64,000 bases of DNA from Romboutsia sp. CE17 (GCF_012317385.1 NZ_CP051144.1:992001-1056000); one strand, 5' to 3'; numbered from the stretch's first letter, positions 36,134-45,407 are shown. Numbers and translations are program-made. The notes: a model not told the origin generated them from the sequence alone.

Positions 36134-36313
36134 ATGAATAAAAATTTTAAGGATGAAGTTAATAATCAATGGGCAGGTTCAAATATTTCTTTGATGAGTA
36201 GAACTGAAAGTAAAGAAAAAGATGAAAATAATAATGAATGGACTTCTACATTAAAGAAAAGTCCGAAAGTTTATGGTAGGAATTGTCATCCAGAAAAACA
36301 TAATAATAAATAG
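36134..36313 (+). CDS. Small hypothetical protein (59 aa)
   Basis: Short gene: ATG 36134 preceded by AAGGAGGCG with 6-nt spacing, 59 codons, stop TAG at 36311-36313. The product is hydrophilic and Asn/Lys/Glu-rich (MNKNFKDEVNNQWAGSNISL ... VYGRNCHPEKHNNK) with one Cys, two Trp and no membrane segment. A near-perfect ribosome site and an immediate 24-bp hairpin support expression. I recognise no family. It lies between the variant prenyltransferase (divergent) and the desaturase (same strand). Confidence 0.6.
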   Translation: MNKNFKDEVNNQWAGSNISLMSRTESKEKDENNNEWTSTLKKSPKVYGRNCHPEKHNNK

Positions 36314-36314
36314 T

Positions 36315-36370
36315 AAATAAAGTAAATTAAATAGACTATATTTTAGTCTATTTAATTTACTTTATTTTAT
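36315..36370. terminator. Perfect 24-bp hairpin between the 59-aa gene and the desaturase
   Basis: Bases 36315-36338 pair without mismatch with 36344-36367 over a 5-nt loop, beginning just after the stop codon. All but three pairs are A-T or similar weak pairs. The ribosome site of the next gene starts three bases later, so it may act as terminator or as a leader structure. Confidence 0.6.
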
Positions 36371-36384
36371 AAGGAGTGTGCTTT

Positions 36385-37875
36385 ATGAAAAGTGTAATCA
36401 TTATTGGAGGTGGGGTAGGAGGATTATGTACTGCAGTAAGATTATTAAATAAAGGATTTAAAGTAACTGTTTTAGAGAAAGAAAATACTTTAGGTGGAAA
36501 AGTAAATATAATAAAAAGAAATAAGTTTAAATTTGATTTAACTGCATCTGTTTTAATGACACCTGATATATATATAAGTATCTTTAAAGATATAGGCAAG
36601 GACTATAAAAAATATATAAATTTTGTTAAATTAGATACTCTTTATAGAGTGAATTATTATGACAACACATCTATTGATATTTCATATGATAGCAGAACTA
36701 TGATTAATACATTAGAAGATATTCAAGATGGATTATCAAAAGAGTACATAGACTTTTTATCCGAATCTTTTAAAAAATATTCTATAAGTAAAAGTAATTT
36801 TCTAGATAAAGATATGATAGATATAAAAGAAGTTATAAATATTAATTCTATGAGTAAGTTAATTGAATTGAAGCCTTTTTCAAGTTCGAGTAATTATATT
36901 TCATCAAAAATTAGTAATGAAAAGTTAAAAAATTATTTAATATTCAAATCTATGTATATAGGAATAAATCCATATGATAGTTCTAATTTATATACATTAA
37001 TACCAGCAATATCACAGTTATATGGTCTTTGGTATATAAAAGGTGGTTTTTATGAATATATAAGAGCCTTAGAAAAATTGATATATGAACTTAATGGTAG
37101 TATAAAATTGAATACGAGAGTAGACGAAATACTAATAGATGAAAGTAGGATTTTAGGTGTTAGGTGTAAAGATAAGGTTTATGAAAGCAATATTGTGATA
37201 TGTAATGCTGATTATCCTTATGCAATAAAAAATTTATTTAGATATAATCTTAAGAGACCTTTTAATAAAGAAAATATAGATAAAAAAGAATTATCATGCT
37301 CAGTATTTATATTGTACTTAGGCTTAAATAAAAAATATAAAGAATTAAAAACTCATAATATATATATAAATAAAAATTTTAAAGAGAGTATAGAAGCACC
37401 TTTTAAAGGTGAAATACCTAAAAATCTTTCTCTTTATATATATTATCCAAGTCATATAGACGAGAGTATATGTGAGGATGGATATAGCGCTTTAAATATT
37501 ATGGTTCGAGTTCCTAATCTAACTTATAAAAATATAAATTGGGATGAAAATAGCACAAAAAAAATTAGAAATAAAATTATAGAAACCTTAAAAGATTTAA
37601 ATGGACTGGAAGATATTGAGGAGCATATAGAGGACGAAGAATATTTGACACCATTAGATTTAGAAGAAAAATTTAATGCGTATAAAGGGTGTGCTTTTGG
37701 TTTAAGTCATAAGCTAAAACAAACTGCATATTTAAGGCCTCATATAAAGTCTAAATGTATAAATGGATTATACTTTATAGGTTCATCAACTCATCCAGGT
37801 AATGGAGTTTCTGTTATAATTGATGGTAGTAAAGTTTTAAGTGAACTAATTTATAAAGATTACTTTAATGATTAG
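36385..37875 (+). CDS. CrtI/CrtN-like phytoene (carotenoid) desaturase family FAD oxidoreductase
   Basis: 496-aa flavoprotein. The FAD-binding Rossmann motif VIIIGGGVGGLCTAVRLL starts at residue 3, with VLEKENTLGGKVN after it. The C-terminal signature INGLYFIGSSTHPGNGVSVIIDGSKVLSELI is that of bacterial-type carotenoid desaturases. The middle region is diverged, so the substrate may not be a carotenoid; no crtM/crtB-like synthase is in the window. ATG 36385 has AAGGAG 8 nt upstream (a GTG at 36376 overlaps it). Its neighbour on the other strand is a variant cis-prenyltransferase, suggesting an isoprenoid substrate. Confidence 0.82.
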   Translation: MKSVIIIGGGVGGLCTAVRLLNKGFKVTVLEKENTLGGKVNIIKRNKFKFDLTASVLMTPDIYISIFKDIGKDYKKYINFVKLDTLYRVNYYDNTSIDISYDSRTMINTLEDIQDGLSKEYIDFLSESFKKYSISKSNFLDKDMIDIKEVININSMSKLIELKPFSSSSNYISSKISNEKLKNYLIFKSMYIGINPYDSSNLYTLIPAISQLYGLWYIKGGFYEYIRALEKLIYELNGSIKLNTRVDEILIDESRILGVRCKDKVYESNIVICNADYPYAIKNLFRYNLKRPFNKENIDKKELSCSVFILYLGLNKKYKELKTHNIYINKNFKESIEAPFKGEIPKNLSLYIYYPSHIDESICEDGYSALNIMVRVPNLTYKNINWDENSTKKIRNKIIETLKDLNGLEDIEEHIEDEEYLTPLDLEEKFNAYKGCAFGLSHKLKQTAYLRPHIKSKCINGLYFIGSSTHPGNGVSVIIDGSKVLSELIYKDYFND

Positions 37876-37947
37876 TATAATACGATATATAAATTTAAAT
37901 ATTATTACCATTATATTAAATAAAAAATTATGAATATATTATAATTA

Positions 37948-38004
37948 GGGCCACTAAGGTATTTAAATCAAGAAGCAATCTTGAGAAGACTTTATGGCTT
38001 TTTA
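37948..38004 (+). terminator. Compound hairpin with T tail after the desaturase gene
   Basis: GCCA (37950-37953) pairs with TGGC (37995-37998), extended by AAG/CTT across a 2x2 internal loop; inside lies a perfect 6-bp hairpin TCAAGA/TCTTGA (37968-37973 / 37979-37984) flanked by A-rich single strands. TTTTTA follows. It may be just a terminator, about 75 bp after the gene, but the multi-part shape is unusual. Confidence 0.45.
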
Positions 38005-38104
38005 TATTGCACACAAATAGAATATAGAAAAGGATACTAGTTGTAAGTATAAAATTATAAATAATAATAAAAGAAAAAGTTTAAGCGTACATGAATTTGT
38101 GTAT

Positions 38105-38152
38105 ATACTATATATGGTTTTAAAATAAGTATAAAACAACTATATATAGTAT
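38105..38152 (+). promoter_or_regulatory. Two NrdR-box-like sites upstream of nrdEF
   Basis: ATACTATATATGGTTT (38105-38120) and CAACTATATATAGTAT (38137-38152) resemble the NrdR box ACACWATATATWGTGT. Their starts are 32 bp apart (16-bp linker), the three-helical-turn spacing typical of paired NrdR sites. The first overlaps a possible -10 (TATACT, 38104-38109). The NrdR repressor, if present, is encoded outside the window. Confidence 0.7.
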
Positions 38153-38183
38153 TTTTAGAATTTAAATAAAAGGATGTGCGCTA

Positions 38184-40283
38184 ATGAACTGGATAGAACT
38201 TAACAACCAAGTTATTCAAAAAGATAAGCTTGGGAAATATCAACTTGAAAAAGATAAAGAAGCTTTAGAAAATTACATAAACGAATATGTGATACAAAAA
38301 TTAAAAAAATTTAAAAGTATAGAAGAAAGATTAAAATTTTTAGTGGAAAATAATTATTATTCAAAGGATGTAATTAGTAAATATAACATGAAATTTATAA
38401 AAAAACTATACGAACATATTGAAAATTATGGTTTTAAATTTCAATCTTATATGAGTGCTAATAAATTTTATGGAAACTATGCATTAAAAAGTGATGATGG
38501 AAAGGAAATTTTAGAAAACTACAATGATAAGGTTTTAATAGTATCATTAGCATTAGGGGACGGTAATGAAGATTTAGCTTTTAACTTAGCAGATAAATTA
38601 ATTAAGCAAGAGTTTCAACCAGCAACTCCTACTTTTTTAAATGCAGGTAGGAAAAGAGCTGGAGAAATGGTATCTTGCTTTTTATTATCAATAGAAGATA
38701 GTACAGAAGGCATTTCTTATGCCATATCTTCAGCGAATCATTTATCAAAAATTGGAGGAGGAGTCGCTCTTAATTTATCTAGACTTAGAGCAGCTGGTGA
38801 AGATATAAAAGGTATTGAAGGTGCAGCAGGTGGATCAGTTGGAGTAGCTAAAATGTTAGAACAGTCATTTAGTTATTTTAATCAAATGGGAGCAAGACAA
38901 GGGGCAGGAGCCGTTTATTTAAATGTTTTTCATCCAGATTTCGAAATGCTAATGGATACAAAGAAAATAAATGCTGATGAAAAAATAAGGTTAGCAACGT
39001 TGTCATTAGGAGCAGTAATTCCAGATAAGTTTATGGAATTGGCAGAAAAAAATGAAGTTGGATACGCTTTTTATCCTCACTCTGTTTATAAAAAATACGG
39101 TGTTCATCTTGATGAAATTAAAATGGATGAGTGGTATTTGAAATTAGCTAATGATAAAGAAATAAGAAAAAAAGAAATTAATCCAAGAAAAATGTTAACT
39201 AAGATAGCTCAAATGCAGCAAGAAAGTGGATACCCATATGTTGTATTTATAGATACTGCAAATAAAGAACATGTACTTCAAGACTTAGGGATGATAAAAA
39301 TGTCTAACTTATGCTGTGAAATATTTCAGTATCAAACAGATTCTAATATTAAAGGATATGGTGGAGAAAACATCTGGGGACAAGATATAAGCTGCAACTT
39401 AGGATCATTAAATATTGCAAATGTAATGGATAATAAGGATATAGAAAAAACAGTTAATACTGCAATAAGAGCATTATCAATCGTTTCTGATAAGACAAAT
39501 ATTAATGAAGTCCCAACTATAAAAAATGGTAATAATAAATCACATTCTATAGGTTTAGGAGCGATGAATTTACATGGATATTTAGTTAGAGAAAATATTT
39601 TATATACATCAAAAGAAGCAGTAGATTTTTGTAATGTATTTTTTGCAATCATTAGATATTATGCAATAAAAGCATCTATGGAATTAGCAATAGAAAAAAA
39701 TACAGTTTTTGAAGGATTTGAAAAATCAGAGTATGTAAAAGGAAGAAAAAGTACAGTATTATCTAAATATTATACTCAATCTTATTTACCAAAAACTAAT
39801 AAAGTAAAGGAATTATTTGAAGGCATATATATACCAACAACAAAGGATTGGTCAAATTTACTTGATAAGGTAAAAGAAAATGGAATCTATAATGCATATT
39901 TAACTGCAATAGCACCTACACAAAGTATAAGCTATGTACAAAATGCAACATCAAGTATAATGCCAATTACAGAACCAGTAGAAATTAGAACATATGGAGA
40001 TTCGACAACGATTTATCCTATGCCGTTTTTAACTAATGAAAATATGTTATATTATCAATCTGCGTATAGAATGGATATGAGAAAAGTTATAGATATTGTA
40101 GCTACAGTTCAACAGCATGTAGACCAAGGTATATCAACTACTTTATTTGTAACAGATGATAAGACAACAAGAGATATAGCAAGGTATTATATTTATGCTT
40201 ATAAAAAAGGATTAAAGAGTTTATATTACACAAGAACAAAAATGACTAGAGAAGACAATGAATGTCTAATGTGTTCGGTATAA
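38184..40283 (+). CDS. nrdE: Class I ribonucleoside-diphosphate reductase, large (alpha) subunit
   Basis: Catalytic subunit of the oxygen-dependent enzyme, pairing with NrdF. No ATP-cone is seen at the N-terminus, as in NrdE (class Ib) rather than NrdA. Substrate-site Cys is in EMVSCFLLS; the radical-site motif is N375-L-C377-C-E379; KIGGGVALNLSRLRAAGEDIKG and the PTQSISYVQNATSSIMP loop are typical. The C-terminal redox pair is CLMC (694-697). Length 699 aa. It overlaps the longest frame of nrdF, but with the proper nrdF start the two are 11 bp apart. No nrdI or nrdH is adjacent. Confidence 0.93.
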   Translation: MNWIELNNQVIQKDKLGKYQLEKDKEALENYINEYVIQKLKKFKSIEERLKFLVENNYYSKDVISKYNMKFIKKLYEHIENYGFKFQSYMSANKFYGNYALKSDDGKEILENYNDKVLIVSLALGDGNEDLAFNLADKLIKQEFQPATPTFLNAGRKRAGEMVSCFLLSIEDSTEGISYAISSANHLSKIGGGVALNLSRLRAAGEDIKGIEGAAGGSVGVAKMLEQSFSYFNQMGARQGAGAVYLNVFHPDFEMLMDTKKINADEKIRLATLSLGAVIPDKFMELAEKNEVGYAFYPHSVYKKYGVHLDEIKMDEWYLKLANDKEIRKKEINPRKMLTKIAQMQQESGYPYVVFIDTANKEHVLQDLGMIKMSNLCCEIFQYQTDSNIKGYGGENIWGQDISCNLGSLNIANVMDNKDIEKTVNTAIRALSIVSDKTNINEVPTIKNGNNKSHSIGLGAMNLHGYLVRENILYTSKEAVDFCNVFFAIIRYYAIKASMELAIEKNTVFEGFEKSEYVKGRKSTVLSKYYTQSYLPKTNKVKELFEGIYIPTTKDWSNLLDKVKENGIYNAYLTAIAPTQSISYVQNATSSIMPITEPVEIRTYGDSTTIYPMPFLTNENMLYYQSAYRMDMRKVIDIVATVQQHVDQGISTTLFVTDDKTTRDIARYYIYAYKKGLKSLYYTRTKMTREDNECLMCSV

Positions 40284-40294
40284 GGAGAAAGGGT

Positions 40295-41269
40295 ATGGAA
40301 TTTAAATTATCAAAGGTACATAAGGCAGTTAACTGGAATAAGGAAGATGATGGATTTACTCAAGCGTTTTGGGAACAAAATGTTAAGCAGTTTTGGCTAC
40401 CAGAAGAGATATCAGTATCAAAAGATTTAAAAGTATGGAATGAACTTAGTGATAAAGAAAAAGATTTATATAAAAAAGTACTAGGTGGATTAACTTTACT
40501 AGACACTAAGCAAGGTAATAATGGGGTACCATCAATGATGAGCTTAACTGAAAATCTTCAAAGAAAGGCAGTATTATCATTTATGGGAACTATGGAAGAA
40601 ATACATGCAAAAAGTTATTCTTCGATATTTACAACACTTTTATCAACAACTGAAATTGATGAGTTATTTGATTGGATAGAAAGTGAAGAGACTTTACAAA
40701 AAAAAGCTGATTTAATTTTAGCTCAATACGAAAATACTACAGATAAAAGTAGCTTATATTTATCTATGGTTACAAGTGTGTTCTTAGAAAGCTTTTTATT
40801 CTATTCAGGATTTTTCTATCCACTTTATTTAGCAGGGCAAGGTAAGATGATATCAAGCGGAGAAATAATTTCACTTATACTTAGAGATGAGTCACTACAT
40901 GGAAAATATATAGGGTTATTAGCACAAGAAATATATGAAACTTTTAATGAAAAAGAGAAAAAAGAATTAGTTACTAAGATGTATGATATTTTAAATAATC
41001 TTATGGAAAATGAAATAAATTATACTAAAAAAATATATAATGAAAGTAAACTTGAAAATGAAGTTATAGATTTTCTTAAATATAATGCAAATAGAGCTTT
41101 AGAAAATTTAGGATTTAAATCAATTTATGAAGTTAGTGAGATAAACCCAATTGTACTAAATGGATTAAGTACAGAAACAAAGACACATGACTTCTTTTCT
41201 ACAAAAGGTAATGGATATCAAAAAGGAATTTATGAAGAACTAGAAGATGAAGATTTTATTATAGATTAA
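40295..41269 (+). CDS. nrdF: Class I ribonucleoside-diphosphate reductase, small (beta) subunit
   Basis: Carries the dinuclear metal site and stable tyrosyl radical for NrdE. All ligands are visible in the 324-aa protein: Asp 70 (LLDTKQG), Glu 101 and His 104 (MEEIHAKSY), Tyr 108 as radical residue, Glu 165 (VFLESFLF), Glu 199 and His 202 (RDESLHGKY). ATG 40295 has AAGGAG 7 nt upstream; an earlier TTG-like extension runs back into nrdE and lacks support. A terminator follows. The flavodoxin NrdI needed by manganese class Ib enzymes is not in the operon. Confidence 0.93.
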   Translation: MEFKLSKVHKAVNWNKEDDGFTQAFWEQNVKQFWLPEEISVSKDLKVWNELSDKEKDLYKKVLGGLTLLDTKQGNNGVPSMMSLTENLQRKAVLSFMGTMEEIHAKSYSSIFTTLLSTTEIDELFDWIESEETLQKKADLILAQYENTTDKSSLYLSMVTSVFLESFLFYSGFFYPLYLAGQGKMISSGEIISLILRDESLHGKYIGLLAQEIYETFNEKEKKELVTKMYDILNNLMENEINYTKKIYNESKLENEVIDFLKYNANRALENLGFKSIYEVSEINPIVLNGLSTETKTHDFFSTKGNGYQKGIYEELEDEDFIID

Positions 41270-41290
41270 AGAATATAACAGGTAGAAAAT

Positions 41291-41326
41291 AAAAAGGATT
41301 ACTAAAATAGTAATCCTTTTTATTTT
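41291..41326. terminator. Terminator after nrdF
   Basis: 14-bp perfect stem AAAAAGGATTACTA (41291-41304) with TAGTAATCCTTTTT (41308-41321), 3-nt loop, then T-rich. Confidence 0.93.
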
Positions 41327-41560
41327 TCGTATAATTAAAATATTTATAAATTAATTTAAGATGAGATCAAAGTTTGTATTAATTTATATTAAATAATAGA
41401 CATAAATTTGGAGAATATAATCTTAGTATGAATTCACTTTAATCATAAAAAAATATAATGATATCCATTTTAATAATAAATTTTACTTATGGATAAATTA
41501 GGAATATAATTAAGTTATTAAAATATAGAAAATTTCGCATGTACAAAAGGAGAGTTGCAT

Positions 41561-42982
41561 ATGAAGGATGTAGTAATAATAGGTGCGGGTGTAGTAGGTT
41601 GTTCGATTGCTAGAGAATTATCAAAGTATAATTTAGATATATGTGTAGTAGATAAAAATAGTGATGTAGCAGAAGGAATATCAAAAGGGAATAGCGGTAT
41701 AATTCATGCAGGATATAACGAAAAAGAAAATACTTTAAAAGCAAAACTTAATTTAGCAGGTAATATATTAATGGATAGTCTAGCTAAACAACTAGATATA
41801 CCTTTTAAAAGAAATGGTGCTTTAATATTAGCTTTTAATGAAGATGAAATGAAAAGAGTGTATGAATTAAAATCCAATGGAGATAAATTAGGAGTACCAG
41901 GATTAGAAATATTAAATAAAGAAGAGATTTTAAGTTTAGAACCAAATATAAACAATCAGGTAGTAGGAGCATTACATGCAAAATCATCAGCAATAGTAAG
42001 CCCTTATGAAATGACTATAGCATTAGGAGAAAATGCTGTAGAAAATGGAGTAGAATTCAAGTTAAATCATGAAGTAATCAATATTAAAAAAGTAGATGAA
42101 AACTTTAAAATATATTTTAAAGATAGAGAAAGTATAGAAAGTAAAATTGTAATAAATGCAGCAGGATTATATGGTGCTTATATCAATAATTTTATAAATA
42201 CTAAACAATATGAAATAAATCCAGTCAAAGGAGAGTATTGCTTATTCGATAAAGTTGCAGGAGAGATTTGTAATAAAACTTTATTTCAAGTACCAAGTAA
42301 ATTAAGCAAAGGAGTATTAGTTACACCAACAGTAGAGGGAAATTTACTTCTTGGTCCGAATGCTAAATCAAATGAAAGTATTCAAACTACAAGAGAAGGT
42401 GTAGATGAAATAATAGAAAAGGGTAGAAAAACAATAGAAGAATTACCTTTAGGTAGAATATTAACTACTTTTAGTGGGTTAAGACCTAAAACAGAAAATG
42501 AAGATTTTATAATAGAAAGTGTAAAAGATAATCCTAATTTTATAAATGTAATAGGTATAGACTCACCTGGACTTACTGCAGCACCTGCTATTGGAAAATA
42601 TGTAGCAAAGATAGTTTCAACTATAACAGATTTAACGGAGAAAGAAAACTTTAAGAGTACTAGAAAAAATATATTAAGATTTGCAAATCTTAATATAGAA
42701 GAAAAGAATAAATTAATCAAAGAAAATCCTTCTTATGGAAAAATGGTATGCAAATGTGAATTAATAACTGAAGGTGAAATAATAGACGCTATAAAAAGAC
42801 CATTGGGTGCGACTACAATCGACGGAGTTAAAAGAAGAACAAGAGCAATGATGGGTGGATGTCAAGGCATAGGATGTATGCTGACTATAGCTAATATACT
42901 TAGTAAAGAGCTAGGCGTAGATATAAGTGAAATAAAGAAAAATAATGAATCTTCAGTAGTTGTTGGATATAAGGAGGACTAG
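41561..42982 (+). CDS. FAD-dependent glycerol-3-phosphate dehydrogenase-like oxidoreductase with BFD-type [2Fe-2S] domain
   Basis: A DAO-type flavoprotein ([21 protein letters not shown] at the N-terminus, then VINAAGLYG and [18 protein letters not shown]) fused to a C-terminal BFD-like domain (about 385-465) with [15 protein letters not shown] and GGCQGIGC, four Cys for a [2Fe-2S] cluster. This is the anaerobic GlpA-like arrangement common in clostridia. ATG 41561 (473 aa) lies 6 nt after AAAGGAGAG; TTG 41555 overlaps the site. It is followed at 4 bp by a second flavoprotein. Exact substrate (glycerol-3-phosphate or an alpha-hydroxy/amino acid) is not certain. Confidence 0.82.
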   Translation: MKDVVIIGAGVVGCSIARELSKYNLDICVVDKNSDVAEGISKGNSGIIHAGYNEKENTLKAKLNLAGNILMDSLAKQLDIPFKRNGALILAFNEDEMKRVYELKSNGDKLGVPGLEILNKEEILSLEPNINNQVVGALHAKSSAIVSPYEMTIALGENAVENGVEFKLNHEVINIKKVDENFKIYFKDRESIESKIVINAAGLYGAYINNFINTKQYEINPVKGEYCLFDKVAGEICNKTLFQVPSKLSKGVLVTPTVEGNLLLGPNAKSNESIQTTREGVDEIIEKGRKTIEELPLGRILTTFSGLRPKTENEDFIIESVKDNPNFINVIGIDSPGLTAAPAIGKYVAKIVSTITDLTEKENFKSTRKNILRFANLNIEEKNKLIKENPSYGKMVCKCELITEGEIIDAIKRPLGATTIDGVKRRTRAMMGGCQGIGCMLTIANILSKELGVDISEIKKNNESSVVVGYKED

Positions 42983-42986
42983 TATA

Positions 42987-43886
42987 ATGAGAGAATATGA
43001 TTTAGTTATTGTTGGTGGTGGAGCTTCAGGTATTTTATGTGCAATAGAAGCTAAAAAACAAAATATAAAAAATATTTTAATTATAGAAAAAGATCCAATG
43101 CTTGGAGGAATGTTAAGTAATGGTAACTATAACATAGGCGGAGATAATTATATTACTGGAATAAAATACAAAGAAAAGTTATTAGAAGAAATAAAAAAAT
43201 ATGATATAGATATTTACTTAAATACTATGGTATTAAAAATAGAAGATAATAATGAAGTAATATGTACAAGTTCAAGTAGAGGAATAGAAAAAGTAAAAGG
43301 CAGAAATATAATCATTGCAAATGGAGGTAAAGAAAAATCAAGAAATGTAGTTTCAATGGTAGGAGATAGATCTTCAGGTATTCTTACTGTAGGCATGTCT
43401 AAAAAAATTTTTGCAATGGAAAAAATGATTCCAGGGAAAAATATATTAATAGTTGGAGATGCTACAATTTATATGATTGAAGAAGAACTTAAAAATAGTG
43501 AAATCAATATTGTTGGAATACTTTGTGATAAAGGCAATAAAAGTAAAATAGAAAAAATGAACTTAACTAATAATGTATATGAAGGATATAATATAATATC
43601 AATTAATGGATCTGGAAGAATTAGTAATGTTATTATCGAAAAAGAAGATGATAGGAAAGAGATAAATTGTGATACTTTAATATTTGCATATCCAATGTTA
43701 AGCGATGGTGTCGTGGCTATGAGAAGCAATATAGTTTTAAATCCAGAAACTACAGGTCCAAAGGTTGATCAAAATTATATGACTTCAAGAAATAATATAT
43801 ATGCTTGTGGAAATGGAATATATATTCATAGCACTATTTATGATATAGAAAAAGAATGTAAAGCATTGATTAAAAATATAAAATAA
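42987..43886 (+). CDS. FAD/NAD-dependent oxidoreductase partner (GlpB-like position)
   Basis: 299-aa pyridine-nucleotide-disulfide-reductase-like protein: YDLVIVGGGASGILCAIEAKK (FAD site) at the N-terminus, a second GxGxxG-like strand ILIVGDATIYM near residue 155 for NAD, and NNIYACGNGIYIHSTIYDIEKE near the C-terminus for FAD. No redox CxxC pair is present. It probably takes electrons from the upstream iron-sulfur flavoprotein. In many clostridia a third gene (DUF1667, CxxC-rich) completes the set; it is absent here. ATG 42987 has AAGGAGG 9 nt upstream, inside the end of the previous gene. Confidence 0.75.
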   Translation: MREYDLVIVGGGASGILCAIEAKKQNIKNILIIEKDPMLGGMLSNGNYNIGGDNYITGIKYKEKLLEEIKKYDIDIYLNTMVLKIEDNNEVICTSSSRGIEKVKGRNIIIANGGKEKSRNVVSMVGDRSSGILTVGMSKKIFAMEKMIPGKNILIVGDATIYMIEEELKNSEINIVGILCDKGNKSKIEKMNLTNNVYEGYNIISINGSGRISNVIIEKEDDRKEINCDTLIFAYPMLSDGVVAMRSNIVLNPETTGPKVDQNYMTSRNNIYACGNGIYIHSTIYDIEKECKALIKNIK

Positions 43887-43910
43887 ACATTTATACTATA
43901 TAGTTCTATA

Positions 43911-43949
43911 AAAAGCTGTAATAAACTTATATTTTATTACAGCTTTTTA
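43911..43949. terminator. Terminator after the flavoprotein pair
   Basis: 15-bp stem AAAAGCTGTAATAAA (43911-43925) with TTTATTACAGCTTTT (43933-43947), then T. Confidence 0.92.
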
Positions 43950-44022
43950 TATTACAAAACAATTGTGACTGAAACTAAATATGATATAATTATATAACAA
44001 TATACATGAAGGTGGGATTAAA

Positions 44023-44460
44023 TTGAATAATGAAAAGAGGAGAGATAACAGACATATAGGAAAATACATCTCTCAATTATACAGAAAAGGTAGCGTTTTC
44101 ATTAATAAAGAAGTATCGAAATACGGTATTAGTTCTGGGCAGTTTATGTTTTTACTGGAAGTTTATATACAAGATGGCAGAAATCAAGAAGAAATTTCTG
44201 AAAAGTTAAAAATAGATAAAGGCACGACAGCAAGAGCATTAAAAAAATTAGAAGAACAAGGGTTTATTACTAGAGTCAAGGATGAATATGATAAGAGGTC
44301 TAATAAGGTTTATTTAACTGATAAAGCTAAAGAGATAAGAGAAAATGTATTCGATGTTTTAAGAGATTGGAACCATATGATAAGCCAAAGTTTAACAGAA
44401 GAAGAAGAAGAGGCTATGGATAAATTACTTGAAAAAGTGTGCAACAATATTAATATATAG
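44023..44460 (+). CDS. MarR-family transcriptional regulator
   Basis: 145-aa winged-helix regulator. Recognisable MarR features: GISSGQFMFLLEVYIQDGRNQEEISEKLKIDKGTTARALKKLEEQGFITRVKDEYDKRSNKVYLTDKAKEI, covering the recognition helix and wing (about 40-110), with flanking dimerisation helices. It starts with TTG 44023 behind AAGGTGGG. It lies just upstream, same direction, of an ABC/NatB transporter, which is a likely target, although a hairpin separates them. Confidence 0.9.
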   Translation: MNNEKRRDNRHIGKYISQLYRKGSVFINKEVSKYGISSGQFMFLLEVYIQDGRNQEEISEKLKIDKGTTARALKKLEEQGFITRVKDEYDKRSNKVYLTDKAKEIRENVFDVLRDWNHMISQSLTEEEEEAMDKLLEKVCNNINI

Positions 44461-44488
44461 ATTTAAACTATTAATGTATAGTAAATAT

Positions 44489-44530
44489 AATAAGGTATGA
44501 AATACAAATGTAGATTTCATGCCTTATTAT
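44489..44530 (+). terminator. Probable terminator after the marR gene
   Basis: 15-bp stem AATAAGGTATGAAAT (44489-44503) with its complement (44514-44528, one G-T), 10-nt loop; the following T run is weak. Confidence 0.6.
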
Positions 44531-44602
44531 ATTTGTATACAAAAAATTATATAATTACACTATAATCTAGTTAAATAAATAAAAAGGAGGAGGGAGTATA
44601 TA

Positions 44603-45406
44603 ATGATTGAAGTAAAAGGCTTATCTAAATCATTTACAAGAGCAGTAAAAGATGATCATTCAAAATCATTAAAAAAGAAAAAGAGGTTTTTAACTAAAAA
44701 AGAAGAATTCCTTGCAGTTAATAATATATCATTTAGTGCAAATAAAGGAGAGATTATAGGTATTTTAGGTCCAAATGGTGCAGGAAAAACAACTTTACTA
44801 AGAATGTTAGGTGGCATATTAACACCTACATCGGGTAGTATAAAAATAGCTGGATATGATTATTCAGATGATAAGAATATTGCCAAAAAAGAAATTGGTT
44901 ATTTATCAGGAAATACAAAACTCTATAATAGGTTATCGCCAAGAGAATTATTAGAAACATTTGCAAGTCTTTATGGAATGGAAAAAAACGAAATAGAGAA
45001 ATCAATAGAAGAAATAATAGATGTTATGGATATGGAGAGTTTTATAGATAATAGAATAGAAAATTTATCAACAGGTCAAAATCAACGTACATCAATAGCA
45101 AGATGCTTAGTCCACTCACCACAAGTATACATTTTTGATGAGCCAACTTTAGGACTAGATGTAATAAGTAGCAAATCAATAATTGATTTTATGAAAAATG
45201 AAAGAAATAGAGGAAAAACAGTAATTTATTCAACACATTATATGGAGGAAGCTGAAACCCTATGTGATAGAATATATATGATTCACAAGGGAGAATTTAT
45301 AGAAAGCGGATCTTGTGAAGAATTAAAGATAAAATATAATACTAATAGTTTGAGAGATATATTTATAACTCTTGCAAGTGAGAGGGGAGATTTACTTGAG
45401 GATTAA
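44603..45406 (+). CDS. NatA-type ABC transporter ATP-binding protein
   Basis: ATPase of an ABC-2 exporter. Walker A GPNGAGKTT (about 58-66), signature LSTGQNQR, Walker B VYIFDEPTLGLD and switch STHYMEEAE. A Lys-rich insertion (KSLKKKKRFLTKKEEF) sits before the first beta hairpin, as in NatA-like proteins. Length 267 aa. AAAAGGAGGAGGG lies before the ATG. It abuts the permease/protease fusion gene, its partner. The substrate may be Na+ or a peptide/antibiotic; not determinable. Confidence 0.88.
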   Translation: MIEVKGLSKSFTRAVKDDHSKSLKKKKRFLTKKEEFLAVNNISFSANKGEIIGILGPNGAGKTTLLRMLGGILTPTSGSIKIAGYDYSDDKNIAKKEIGYLSGNTKLYNRLSPRELLETFASLYGMEKNEIEKSIEEIIDVMDMESFIDNRIENLSTGQNQRTSIARCLVHSPQVYIFDEPTLGLDVISSKSIIDFMKNERNRGKTVIYSTHYMEEAETLCDRIYMIHKGEFIESGSCEELKIKYNTNSLRDIFITLASERGDLLED

Positions 45407-45407
45407 G

